A stretch of DNA of 64,000 nt. Source: Zwartia vadi (GTDB taxonomy: Bacteria > Pseudomonadota > Gammaproteobacteria > Burkholderiales > Burkholderiaceae_B). How positions within the stretch are numbered: position 1 is the stretch's first letter; every line of letters starts with the position of its first letter. The stretch lies in the NCBI RefSeq assembly GCF_030410375.1, contig NZ_JAUHHE010000008.1:1-64000 (forward strand), read 5' to 3'. Both the position numbers and the translations under genes were made by a program. The notes beneath the pieces were generated by a model. That model was given only the letters and a program-made list of their open reading frames with translations. It was not told the DNA's origin and did no database searches. Below, one piece after another: positions 17,085-25,591 of this stretch.

Positions 17085-18257
17085 GTGCAGCACAATCATC
17101 AACAGAGTGACACGGGCGATAACGAGGAAGCGCTAATTTTGGATAGCGTGGAAAGGTTTTTGATGCAAGAGGTCAAGCCATACGCTCAAAAACTCGAACA
17201 TGACGATATATATCCTGCTGAGATTGTCGAGAAAATGAAGGGCATGGGTTTGTTCGGTTGCTTGATTGAGACCGAATATGGCGGATTGGGTTTGTCGACT
17301 GTTACCTACGCAAAGATTATTGAAAAAATCTCTACGGTATGGATGTCGGTTGCCGGCATCATTAACTCGCATTTGATCATGGCGATGTGTGTGCAGCGCT
17401 GCGGCACTCCCGAGCAAAAAGCTTACTGGTTGCCTAAGTTCGCAACGGGCGAGTTGCGAGGTGGAATCGCCTTGACTGAGCCGGATTGCGGGACGGATTT
17501 GCAAGCCATTCGCACGGTCGCGAAATTGACGGGTGATCACTACGTCGTCAACGGTACCAAGATGTGGATCAGTAACGGTATATACGGAAACTGTTTTGCG
17601 CTACTTGTTAAAACAGATCCGACAGCCAATCCCCGTCATCGCGGCATGAGCTTGTTGATTGCGGAAAAGGGGGATGGATTCACTGTCAGCCGCAAACTTG
17701 AAAAACTTGGTTATAAGGGCATCGACTCTGCTGAGTTGGTCTTCAATGATTACAAGGTTGCAAAAGACAGGCTGATCGGTGGGGTCGAAGGCAAAGGCCT
17801 GCAAATGATCCTGGGCGGACTCGAACTTGGCCGTATCAACGTCGCCGCCCGTGGTGTTGGCTTGGCACAAGCCGCGCTCGACGAATCCGTGCGTTACTCA
17901 CAAATTCGCAAAACGTTTGGTAAACCGATTTGTGAACACCAAGCCATACAGCTCAAGCTAGGTGATATGGCTACCCGTACTGAAGCGGCAAGATTACTCA
18001 CCATGACAGCTGCCCAGGCATACGATCGGGGCGCACGCTGCGATATGGAAGCCGGAATGGCAAAACTCTTTGCCACCGAAGCTGCGGTCGAAAACAGTTC
18101 CGATGCCATGCGTATCCATGGAGGCTATGGTTACTCCAAGGAATATATTGTGGAACGCTTGTATCGCGATGCGCCGCTGCTGGTCATCGGTGAAGGAACC
18201 AATGAAATGCAGCGCATCATTATCGCCAAGCAATTGATTGAAAGGAACCCTGCATGA
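17085..18257 (+). CDS. Acyl-CoA dehydrogenase
   Basis: FAD-dependent acyl-CoA dehydrogenase, 390 residues, introducing an alpha-beta double bond and passing electrons to ETF. Landmarks are the flavin motif LTEPDCGTD (about 134-142), WISNG (about 161-165) and the catalytic glutamate in GEGTNEMQRIIIAKQL near residues 371-386. The start is a GTG with AAAGGA about seven bases upstream. It overlaps the following CoA transferase by four bases (ATGA). The substrate is probably the CoA ester formed by that transferase; chain specificity cannot be read here. Confidence 0.93.
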   Translation: MQHNHQQSDTGDNEEALILDSVERFLMQEVKPYAQKLEHDDIYPAEIVEKMKGMGLFGCLIETEYGGLGLSTVTYAKIIEKISTVWMSVAGIINSHLIMAMCVQRCGTPEQKAYWLPKFATGELRGGIALTEPDCGTDLQAIRTVAKLTGDHYVVNGTKMWISNGIYGNCFALLVKTDPTANPRHRGMSLLIAEKGDGFTVSRKLEKLGYKGIDSAELVFNDYKVAKDRLIGGVEGKGLQMILGGLELGRINVAARGVGLAQAALDESVRYSQIRKTFGKPICEHQAIQLKLGDMATRTEAARLLTMTAAQAYDRGARCDMEAGMAKLFATEAAVENSSDAMRIHGGYGYSKEYIVERLYRDAPLLVIGEGTNEMQRIIIAKQLIERNPA

Positions 18258-19444
18258 CAATGCCGCTGATTGGTTTACGCATTATCGCCATCGAGCAGTA
18301 TGGTGCGGGACCGTTTGGCACTCAGCACCTTGCGGACTTGGGCGCGGAGGTCATCAAGATCGAAAATCCTCATGACGGTGGAGACGTCGGTCGCAATGTC
18401 GGCCCACATTTCTTTGGTCAAGAAAATAGTCATTTTTTTCAAGCCTTCAATCGAAATAAGAAAAGCATCAAACTTGATTTGAAACATCCAGAAGGCAAGG
18501 CTGTTCTCCATGCTCTTGTCAAAGATGCTGACGCAGTCTTTAACAACTTGCGCGGCGACTTGCCTGAAAAAATGGGGTTGACTTACAGTGCGCTGAAACA
18601 TATCAGACCTGATGTTGTTTGCGCCCATTTGTCGGCTTATGGCAGAGAAGGTCAGCGTGCGAGTTGGCCCGGGTACGACTATCTCATGCAAGCAGAGGCA
18701 GGTTACTTGTCGTTGACAGGTGAGCCAGATGGTCCGCCTGCTCGCTTTGGCTTGTCAATGATCGACCTGATGACAGGCACAACCGCAGCTTTGGCCTTAG
18801 TATCCGCTGTGCTTGGTGCGCGGAAAGTTGGTTATGGACGCGACATAGATGTGAGTCTTTTTGATGTGGCCATGCATAACCTCGCATACTTGGCCACCTG
18901 GTATTTAAACGGCGGTCATGTCACAGGTCGAGCACCTCGCTCGGCTCATCCATCCCTTGTGCCAAGCCAGCTCTATCAGACACAGGATGGCTGGATTTTC
19001 ATCATGTGTAATAAAGAAAAGTTCTGGCCGATCCTCGCTGAAAAAATGGGTCATCCTGAGTGGTCTATGCGTCCAGAGTTTAAAACTTTCAAGGACCGAC
19101 TCACTAATCGGACACTCTTTAATGAGACGCTTGAGGCTGTGTTTGTCACGGATACAACCAATAACTGGATGAAAAAATTCGAAGGGGTTGTACCTGCCGC
19201 GCCAGTCTATGACGTCGCTCAAGCCCTGGACAATCCTTTTGTTCACTCGCGGCAAGGAGTGGTCAATGCGACATCGCCAGACGGTTTGTCCATTGCCGGT
19301 TTGGCGGCGCCCATTCGCTGTCCGGGAGAAGTCGCACCCACGCACGCAGCACCTGGACTCGGTGAGCACACTCAAGAACTGCTTAAGCAGGCTGGATTTT
19401 CAGAGCAGCAGATTCAGTTCCTTCGGGAGCATGCTGTTATATGA
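18254..19444 (+). CDS. Family III CoA transferase (CaiB/BaiF)
   Basis: Second family III CoA transferase of the window, 396 residues. It carries the EQYGAGPFGTQHLADLGAEV start region, VKIENP-type strand and the catalytic aspartate near 171 in SMIDLMTGT. The start overlaps the acyl-CoA dehydrogenase stop by four bases. Its own stop is embedded in an ATGA that begins a five-codon mini-ORF leading into the GntR gene. It probably makes the CoA ester used by the MaoC and dehydrogenase enzymes upstream. Not a close copy of the CoA transferase at 6884-8095. Confidence 0.92.
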   Translation: MTMPLIGLRIIAIEQYGAGPFGTQHLADLGAEVIKIENPHDGGDVGRNVGPHFFGQENSHFFQAFNRNKKSIKLDLKHPEGKAVLHALVKDADAVFNNLRGDLPEKMGLTYSALKHIRPDVVCAHLSAYGREGQRASWPGYDYLMQAEAGYLSLTGEPDGPPARFGLSMIDLMTGTTAALALVSAVLGARKVGYGRDIDVSLFDVAMHNLAYLATWYLNGGHVTGRAPRSAHPSLVPSQLYQTQDGWIFIMCNKEKFWPILAEKMGHPEWSMRPEFKTFKDRLTNRTLFNETLEAVFVTDTTNNWMKKFEGVVPAAPVYDVAQALDNPFVHSRQGVVNATSPDGLSIAGLAAPIRCPGEVAPTHAAPGLGEHTQELLKQAGFSEQQIQFLREHAVI

Positions 19445-19467
19445 GTTCTGTATTATGAGTTCTCTAG
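19440..19467 (+). repeat. 14-bp tandem duplication with mini-ORF MSSVL
   Basis: Two copies of a 14-bp unit (19440-19453 and 19454-19467) share TATGAGTTCT at their start. The first copy overlaps the CoA transferase stop and opens ATG-AGT-TCT-GTA-TTA-TGA at 19441-19458. Its stop overlaps the GntR ATG at 19455. Both junctions are ATGA overlaps, so ribosomes could pass from one frame to the next. The mini-ORF begins Met-Ser-Ser, as does the GntR protein. Confidence 0.75.
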
Positions 19468-20213
19468 CCAGTGCAAATCTTGGCACTAAACCTCGCTATG
19501 TTCAGTTGGCAACGACTTTGATGCGCGAAATCGAATCGGGTCGCTATCCAATCGGCGGACTCTTACCAACAGAGTTTGAGCTGTGCGATCAATTTGGTGT
19601 GTCGCGATTCACTGTACGTGAAGCAGTCAAGCTTCTTGTTCAGCAGGGCCTTGTGGTCAGACAGGCTGGCGTGGGGAGTCGCGTGCAGTCTGCTCCAGTG
19701 GATGCGCGCTACACACAAACGATGTCTGGTTTGGCGGATTTGCAGCAGTATGTGGACGAGACAACTCTAGTCGTTGAGAGTAAGCAGATCATAGAACTCA
19801 CCGTGAAACGTGCCGAGCAATTGCGAGTCTCCCCCAAAGAGACCTGGCTGCATGTTGAAGGTATGCGATTTGCGCGAAATGAACGATTACCCATTTGTCA
19901 TACAGAGGTTTTTATTGCCCCGCATTTGAGATCGGTTACTGGCATTCACTCCCGTACAAAACAACCTATTTACGCGATTCTTGAAAAGGAGTTTGGCGTC
20001 AAAATATCGAAGGTTGAGCAAGAGATTGGGGCAATCACCTTGAATCCTAAGATGGTTGAACGCTTAAAGACTTCAGCCCGCGCACCGGCGCTTTGGGTCT
20101 GTCGACGCTACTTTGACGAACGTGGCGACTTGATTGAGCAAGCACACAACACGCATCCCGCAGATCGATTTACTTATAGAGAGGTGTTCCAAAGAGATCA
20201 TACGGTTCTTTGA
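19455..20213 (+). CDS. GntR-family (HutC/UTRA) transcriptional regulator
   Basis: GntR regulator of the HutC subfamily, 252 residues. The N-terminal winged helix (about 10-75) includes GGLLPTEFELCDQFGVSR and FTVREAVKLL; the C-terminal UTRA ligand domain (about 95-245) includes PIYAILEKEFGVKISKVEQEI. An open frame continues upstream to 19188 but runs inside the CoA transferase gene and is not protein. ATG 19455 gives a normal length. It splits the enzyme genes before it from the Bug-dioxygenase-ligase genes after it, which have their own 107-bp leader, so it may repress one or both sets. The effector is probably a pathway acid. Confidence 0.9.
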   Translation: MSSLASANLGTKPRYVQLATTLMREIESGRYPIGGLLPTEFELCDQFGVSRFTVREAVKLLVQQGLVVRQAGVGSRVQSAPVDARYTQTMSGLADLQQYVDETTLVVESKQIIELTVKRAEQLRVSPKETWLHVEGMRFARNERLPICHTEVFIAPHLRSVTGIHSRTKQPIYAILEKEFGVKISKVEQEIGAITLNPKMVERLKTSARAPALWVCRRYFDERGDLIEQAHNTHPADRFTYREVFQRDHTVL

Positions 20214-20320
20214 AAAAATATTGAACGAAGTGACCAAAGAAGGGGCATACCTTCGGTTTAAGCAGCAAATAAAACGATAAAACCACAAAACTATATAACC
20301 ACAAAATTACGGAGACACAT

Positions 20321-21331
20321 ATGACTACTAAACACCTCGCCCCTCAGCAATCGCGTCGTCAACTCCTCGCTTTGAGCTGCGCACTTGCGCTCGCTGGCGT
20401 ATTCACGGCAATGCCCTCTGTTACGCACGCTCAAACAGAAAACTGGCCAAACAAGCCGATTCGTATCATCGTGCCGTACTCTGCCGGCGGAGGCACTGAC
20501 ATCATCGCACGTCGATTGGCGCAAGGTTTAGGTCCCTTGCTCAAGCAAAATGTCATTGTCGAAAACAAGCCGGGTGCCAACGGGATTATCGGTACGGACG
20601 TTGTGGCAAAGTCCGAGCCTGATGGCCATACTTTTGTGATTGTGGTGTCCACACACTTAATCAATCCCATCGTCACCAAAAATATGCCATACGACACGTT
20701 CAAGGATCTTGCTGGCGTGACGGTTGTGGCTGATTCGCCTTTGATATTTGTCACGTCTTCCCAGTTTCCCGCCAAGACGATGGCAGAGTTCACCAAGGCG
20801 ATGCGAGAAAAGCCAAAGACATATTCTTATGGCAGCTCTGAAAATATGACCAAACTTGTTGGTGCGATGTACGCAAACGCACAAGGTCTAGATATGGTGA
20901 GCGTGTCCTACAAAGGCGGGGCGCCGTTGATGACTGATGTGGTTTCAGGCGTCACGACAGTTGGTGTGACGAGCATTCTGACAGCACGTAACTTGATGAA
21001 TGCGGGTCGTTTGACGCCCCTCGCGGTGACAAGCGCGAAACGCTCCGCAGCTGTTCCGGATGTCCCCACGATGCAAGAGTCGGGCCTGAAGGATTTTGAC
21101 ATCACCATGAGCTATGCGATGTATGCGCAGGGAAAAACACCCATGAAGCTCCTCGAAGCGATGCAAAAGGCGGTGAATCAAGTCGCGCATTCTCCCGACA
21201 TGAAAGCCGCGCTTGCCGACCAAGCAGCCTGGCCTGTTGCGCAGCCTGTTCCTGAATTTCACGAGCGTATCAAACGCGAATCTGCATTCTTACAAGACCT
21301 GGCTAAACGTATCAATCTCCAGGGCGATTAA
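20321..21331 (+). CDS. Bug/TctC-family solute receptor 2
   Basis: Periplasmic Bug receptor, 336 residues. The signal sequence ends at THA near residue 37 and has SRRQLLAL at 11-18, close to a twin-arginine motif, though Sec export is also possible. Family motifs are PYSAGGGTD (52-60), VENKPGANG and PDGHT, where histidine replaces the usual tyrosine of PDGYT. The ATG has CGGAGA upstream. The 107-bp leader from the GntR gene contains AACCACAAAA twice (20281-20290 and 20297-20306), a possible regulator site. It is followed closely by a TauD-like dioxygenase and an acyl-CoA ligase, so it likely captures their substrate. Confidence 0.9.
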   Translation: MTTKHLAPQQSRRQLLALSCALALAGVFTAMPSVTHAQTENWPNKPIRIIVPYSAGGGTDIIARRLAQGLGPLLKQNVIVENKPGANGIIGTDVVAKSEPDGHTFVIVVSTHLINPIVTKNMPYDTFKDLAGVTVVADSPLIFVTSSQFPAKTMAEFTKAMREKPKTYSYGSSENMTKLVGAMYANAQGLDMVSVSYKGGAPLMTDVVSGVTTVGVTSILTARNLMNAGRLTPLAVTSAKRSAAVPDVPTMQESGLKDFDITMSYAMYAQGKTPMKLLEAMQKAVNQVAHSPDMKAALADQAAWPVAQPVPEFHERIKRESAFLQDLAKRINLQGD

Positions 21332-21354
21332 ATCATTGCATCAAGGAAATGAAT

Positions 21355-22467
21355 ATGACACAGACACACACATCCCCGCTTGGCTGGAAACGGGCGACTT
21401 TGGAAAATGACCATTCGTGGGTTCATCATCTGACTGAGCAAGAAATTGAAGACCTCGAAGCAGGTTTACGCCATGTTTTAAAGCTTGGCAAAAATGAGTT
21501 CGAGCTCTCTGCTTCAGATTTTCCTGTGACACCTGTCACGGAAAAATTACTTGCCCAGACGATGGACGCCACCCAAACGGGCTTTGGGTTGTGTGTGCTG
21601 CGCGGTTTCCCTGTTGCGCGCTGGACTAAAGAAGAAATGCGCACTCTGTTTTGGTGCATGGGCTTGCATTTTGGCGTCCCGCGTCCTCAAGGCAAACAAA
21701 GTCAGTTCGTGTCTGATGTCATGAATGCGGGCGGCACTTATCGTGGCGGCACAGGGCGTGGCTACAACACCAACTCGAAGCTTGATTTCCATTCGGATGG
21801 TAGTGATGTGGTGGGCTTAATGTGTCTGCACACTGCTAAAAGCGGAGGAAAGAGTTTGATTTCAAGTTCTTTAAGTGCGTATCAGGAACTCGAGCGTCGT
21901 CGACCTGATCTGGCTAAAGTCCTGACCGAGCCCTTTTATTTTAGTCGTCAGGGTGAGCATGCACCCGAAGAGCCACCTTACTACCAAGCTTCCATTGTTG
22001 GTTTTAAAGATGGCCGTTTTGCTTGCCGCCATATCCGCAATCATATTACTGGCGCGCAGATTACTTTTGATGAGGTCCCGCGCTTGAGTGCCCTGCAAAC
22101 AGAGGCACTTGATATGTTTGACGAGCTGCTGGCAAGTGAGGAAATTTGTTATCACATGGACTTGCAGCAAGGTGATTTTCAATTTTTGAACAATCATGTG
22201 GTGTTGCATGCCCGCACCGAGTATGAAGATTTCCCCGAGCCTGAGCGCCGCCGTCATCTTTTGCGCTTGTGGTTGTCTTTGCCTCAGGGTCAGCCTCTTC
22301 CCGATGAGTGGAAAATTGCGTATAAAGACACATCCACGCGCTCCCTGCGTGGTGGGTTTCGTGGCATAGGGATTACCCCTGAAATCAGAGCCTTTGAGGA
22401 GCGCTTGTGCGCTGAACACGAAATTGCCTGTCGAGTGTATCTAGATAGAGACCAATTGACGACATGA
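21355..22467 (+). CDS. TauD/TfdA-like Fe(II)/2-oxoglutarate dioxygenase 1
   Basis: Predicted iron and 2-oxoglutarate-dependent dioxygenase, 370 residues, longer than taurine dioxygenase (about 280). The iron ligands read as His146 and Asp148 in DFHSDGSD, with the distal histidine near 285 in NNHVVLHART; an arginine-rich RRRHLLRLW follows as the oxoglutarate anchor. ATG 21349 is possible, but AAGGA at 21343-21347 fits ATG 21355. It overlaps the acyl-CoA synthetase gene by four bases. It probably hydroxylates an acid imported via receptor 2. It is only distantly like dioxygenase 2 at 26581. Confidence 0.88.
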   Translation: MTQTHTSPLGWKRATLENDHSWVHHLTEQEIEDLEAGLRHVLKLGKNEFELSASDFPVTPVTEKLLAQTMDATQTGFGLCVLRGFPVARWTKEEMRTLFWCMGLHFGVPRPQGKQSQFVSDVMNAGGTYRGGTGRGYNTNSKLDFHSDGSDVVGLMCLHTAKSGGKSLISSSLSAYQELERRRPDLAKVLTEPFYFSRQGEHAPEEPPYYQASIVGFKDGRFACRHIRNHITGAQITFDEVPRLSALQTEALDMFDELLASEEICYHMDLQQGDFQFLNNHVVLHARTEYEDFPEPERRRHLLRLWLSLPQGQPLPDEWKIAYKDTSTRSLRGGFRGIGITPEIRAFEERLCAEHEIACRVYLDRDQLTT

Positions 22468-24125
22468 ATATTTACGAACAAGACTTGCCTAAAAACCCAG
22501 CTAACTACGCGGCACTCACGCCGGTTGATTTTATTGTCCGTGCCGCTGAGGTTTATCCCACAAGGACTGCGGTTGTTCATGGTTCCATCCGCAGAAATTG
22601 GGCCCAGACTTATGCGCGGAGCATGCAATTGGCGCATGCGCTGCGCGCGTTGGGTATAAAAAAGGGTGATACGGTCACCGCAATGCTTGCGAACACGCCT
22701 GAAATGATTGAAAGTCATTTTGGCGTGCCAGCGATTGGCGCAGTCTTGAATACGCTCAATACAAGGCTGGATGCTGCGAGTTTGACCTATATGCTCAATC
22801 ATGCACAGTCAAAAGTTGTATTGATCGATCGCGAGTTTTCGAAAGTAATGAAGGAGGCGATAGCACAGGCAGACGTTGAGCCGATCGTTATCGACATCGA
22901 TGACTCTCAGTATCAAGGCGATGGACAACGAATCGGCTCTCACGAATACGAGACCCTGCTTGCAGCACAGGCTGAGCGTGCCGCGCATCATCCTATCCAT
23001 TTTGAAGGCGATGAATGGGATGCGATTACTTTGAACTACACCTCGGGTACCACGGGTGAGCCAAAGGGTGTCGTGTATTCTCATCGCGGCGCGCATCTCT
23101 CTGCGATCAGCAATATTCTGGAGTGGGATTTACCAACACATGCGGTGTATTTATGGACACTGCCCATGTTTCATTGCAATGGATGGACATATCCCTGGGC
23201 GATTGCAGCGCGCGGTGGTGTGAATGTTTGTTTGCGCAAAGTCACACCGGAAGCTGTATTTCGAGCGATCAATGAGTACGAGGTGACACATTTTTGCGGT
23301 GCACCGATTGTCCACAGTATGCTCGTGAACGCACCGGACGCCATTAAAAAAGAAGGTGTGAGTAAGTTGAACGGACGTCGTGTTCAGGCAATGGTGGCAG
23401 GGGCTGCGCCCTCTGCAACCCTGATTGAAAGCATGGAGTCTTTGGGCATTACTTTGACTCATGTGTACGGTTTGACTGAAGTGTATGGACCATGCACAGT
23501 ATGTTCTCCCCAAGAGGAGTGGAACGCGCTCCCCATCGCTGATCGAGCGGTCTTTAACGCGAGACAGGGAGTGCGATATCACCTGCAGGCCGGAGCCGAT
23601 GTTGTGAACCCTGAAACGCTTGAGCCGGTCCCTCGAGATGGAGAGACAATTGGTGAAATCGTCTTGCGTGGCAACATGGGGATGAAGGGATATTTGCGCA
23701 ACAAAAAAGCGACAGAAGCCGCTTTTGCCGGGGGCTGGTTTCGCTCGGGTGACTTGGGTGTTCGTTTTCCTGACGGTTACATCAAGATCAAAGACCGTAG
23801 CAAGGATGTCATTATTTCCGGTGGGGAAAACATTTCAAGCATCGAGATTGAAGATGTTCTGTACAAACACCCCGCTGTTTTGGCGGTAGCAGTCGTTGCC
23901 AAGCCCCATCCGAAATGGGGTGAAACGCCTTGCGCTTTTATCGAGCTCAAGCCAGGCATTCAAGTCAGTATTGAAGAGCTCATTGCACACTGCAAGAAAC
24001 ACTTGGCTGGTTTTAAAGTACCCGGTGGAATCGAGTTTGGTGAGTTACCTAAGACTTCGACCGGGAAAATACAAAAATTTGAACTGCGCAAACGTTCGGG
24101 CGCAGTCAATGCAATTGATGTCTAA
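22464..24125 (+). CDS. Acyl-CoA synthetase (AMP-forming) 1
   Basis: AMP-forming acyl-CoA ligase of 553 residues, the usual length for medium- or long-chain fatty acid ligases. The ATP loop YTSGTTGEPKG is at 192-202; GLTEVYGP near 331-338, the GWFRSGD hinge near 422-428 and the KTSTGKIQKFELRK lysine motif near 530-543 are all intact. The start overlaps the dioxygenase stop (ATGA). It ends the plus-strand operon and converges on the chloride channel gene with 34 bp between and no visible terminator. Acid specificity is unknown; AlkK-type ligases are similar. Confidence 0.92.
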   Translation: MNIYEQDLPKNPANYAALTPVDFIVRAAEVYPTRTAVVHGSIRRNWAQTYARSMQLAHALRALGIKKGDTVTAMLANTPEMIESHFGVPAIGAVLNTLNTRLDAASLTYMLNHAQSKVVLIDREFSKVMKEAIAQADVEPIVIDIDDSQYQGDGQRIGSHEYETLLAAQAERAAHHPIHFEGDEWDAITLNYTSGTTGEPKGVVYSHRGAHLSAISNILEWDLPTHAVYLWTLPMFHCNGWTYPWAIAARGGVNVCLRKVTPEAVFRAINEYEVTHFCGAPIVHSMLVNAPDAIKKEGVSKLNGRRVQAMVAGAAPSATLIESMESLGITLTHVYGLTEVYGPCTVCSPQEEWNALPIADRAVFNARQGVRYHLQAGADVVNPETLEPVPRDGETIGEIVLRGNMGMKGYLRNKKATEAAFAGGWFRSGDLGVRFPDGYIKIKDRSKDVIISGGENISSIEIEDVLYKHPAVLAVAVVAKPHPKWGETPCAFIELKPGIQVSIEELIAHCKKHLAGFKVPGGIEFGELPKTSTGKIQKFELRKRSGAVNAIDV

Positions 24126-24159
24126 GTCGAGCGTTCTTAATTAAAACCCCACCGTATTT

Positions 24160-25497
24160 TTAGCGCACATCCCGGGGTTGTGACATGCGCGCTCTGAGCG
24201 AATCATAAATCGGCTCACCACGCATCAGGCTGGCGACCAGGCATGCCATGACGCTTGCGACAATCAACGGGGCCACTAGACTTACACTACCGCTCATTTC
24301 GATAATGAGCAAGACGCCAGTGAAGGGGGCTCGGACAACGGCAGTAAAAAATGCGGCCATCCCGACGAGTGCGAAAGCGATTGGATCCAACACAAAGGGA
24401 GCTGTCACGACAAAGTTCAGACTCGTTGCAAAGAGTGCGCCCGACGTGGCTCCAATCAGGAGCAAAGGGGCAAACAAACCTCCTGGTACGCTCATTGAAT
24501 AAGAAACCGGACCCAGAACCCAGCGTACTAGAAACAAAATGATCAGTGTGTTTAATCCGAGCTGTCCAGCCAGCACTGCATTGACCTGTGTTTCCCCGCC
24601 GCCTACCCACTGTGGCTGCCAGTAGGCGATCAAGCCAATGCACGCGCCCAGGACACCTGCTTTGATGATGGGCGACACATTAGGCGCCGTGTGCGTGAAT
24701 GTGTTGAGTCCCAGCAGTACGCTTTTGTTATAAATCACGCCAAGAGCGCCAATCCATGCTCCCAACAGCCCAAAGGCGACAAGCTCGGCTATGGTGCCTG
24801 GCAAAATATTTGCGACATTGAACTCAACGAGATTTCCAAAGTAGGCGCGATATATCGTGATGGCTGTTGCAACAGCGATGAGTGTGGCCAACAGTCTTCT
24901 CATCGTGGTGCGATGCGCGACTTCTTCGATGACGAAGGCCGCTCCAGCTAACGGAGCATTAAACGCGACCGAAAGACCGGAACCTGCGATCGCGGTGTAA
25001 AGCAAGGAGCGATCACTGCTTTTGAAGCCAAACAATTTGCCGCATTGCGTGCCAATCACAGCTGCCATTTGTATGGTGGGGCCTTCACGTCCCAGTGCGA
25101 GCCCCGGAATCATCGCCAACAGACCACCCAGAAATTTAATGGGTAGCACTCTAAAAGAGGCGGGTGCGGCCTCCTCGCGCATGACGGCTTCGACGTGCTG
25201 TACACCACTACCCGCTGCCGTTGGTGCGAAAGTCACCAGCCAACGCGCCAAACCTACACAGATTCCGACAACGATCATCGCGATGAGCCAGCCAGGTAGA
25301 CCTAAAAATCCCTCAGCTTTCCAATGCGCAAGTATGTCGGCGAAACCTTTGCTGCCGTGCACGAGCAGCCAGTGGAAACTGCCGCCGATTAAGCCAACCA
25401 ACGCACCAGCGAAAGCTGAAACAAGCAAGAGTTGGCTCAGTCCGCGAGTGCTTTGTTCAGGTGAATCATCTTCTTGTTCGTGAGAATTGGTATTCAT
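24160..25497 (-). CDS. clcA: ClC-family chloride channel/antiporter
   Basis: Inner-membrane ClC protein, 445 residues. The anion filter motifs are GSGVQ at 96-100, GREGP at 136-140 and GGLFAP in the C-terminal half. Glu138 is the gating glutamate, and the IEE pair at 190-192 places the internal proton glutamate, so a Cl-/H+ exchanger is more likely than a channel. The first motif has Gln where ClcA usually has Pro (GSGIP). No CBS domains follow. It stands alone between two convergent or unrelated genes. Confidence 0.9.
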   Translation of the reverse strand: MNTNSHEQEDDSPEQSTRGLSQLLLVSAFAGALVGLIGGSFHWLLVHGSKGFADILAHWKAEGFLGLPGWLIAMIVVGICVGLARWLVTFAPTAAGSGVQHVEAVMREEAAPASFRVLPIKFLGGLLAMIPGLALGREGPTIQMAAVIGTQCGKLFGFKSSDRSLLYTAIAGSGLSVAFNAPLAGAAFVIEEVAHRTTMRRLLATLIAVATAITIYRAYFGNLVEFNVANILPGTIAELVAFGLLGAWIGALGVIYNKSVLLGLNTFTHTAPNVSPIIKAGVLGACIGLIAYWQPQWVGGGETQVNAVLAGQLGLNTLIILFLVRWVLGPVSYSMSVPGGLFAPLLLIGATSGALFATSLNFVVTAPFVLDPIAFALVGMAAFFTAVVRAPFTGVLLIIEMSGSVSLVAPLIVASVMACLVASLMRGEPIYDSLRARMSQPRDVR

Positions 25498-25591
25498 GCG
25501 TGTCTATAAGCGGAAAGATTATCTGATCGTAACGTATAAAGATATTTTTGTTGTGTACGACATTGAAGCTGCTGTGCCATTCGGCATAGCA

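Noticed and set aside
19188..19454. Upstream extension of the GntR frame
   Set aside because: It lies inside the CoA transferase gene in another frame, lacks family similarity, and ATG 19455 gives the right GntR length.
20240..20254. GAAGG-CCTTC inverted repeat after the GntR gene as a terminator
   Set aside because: Only a 5-bp perfect stem, an extension needs a three-base bulge, and no T run follows.
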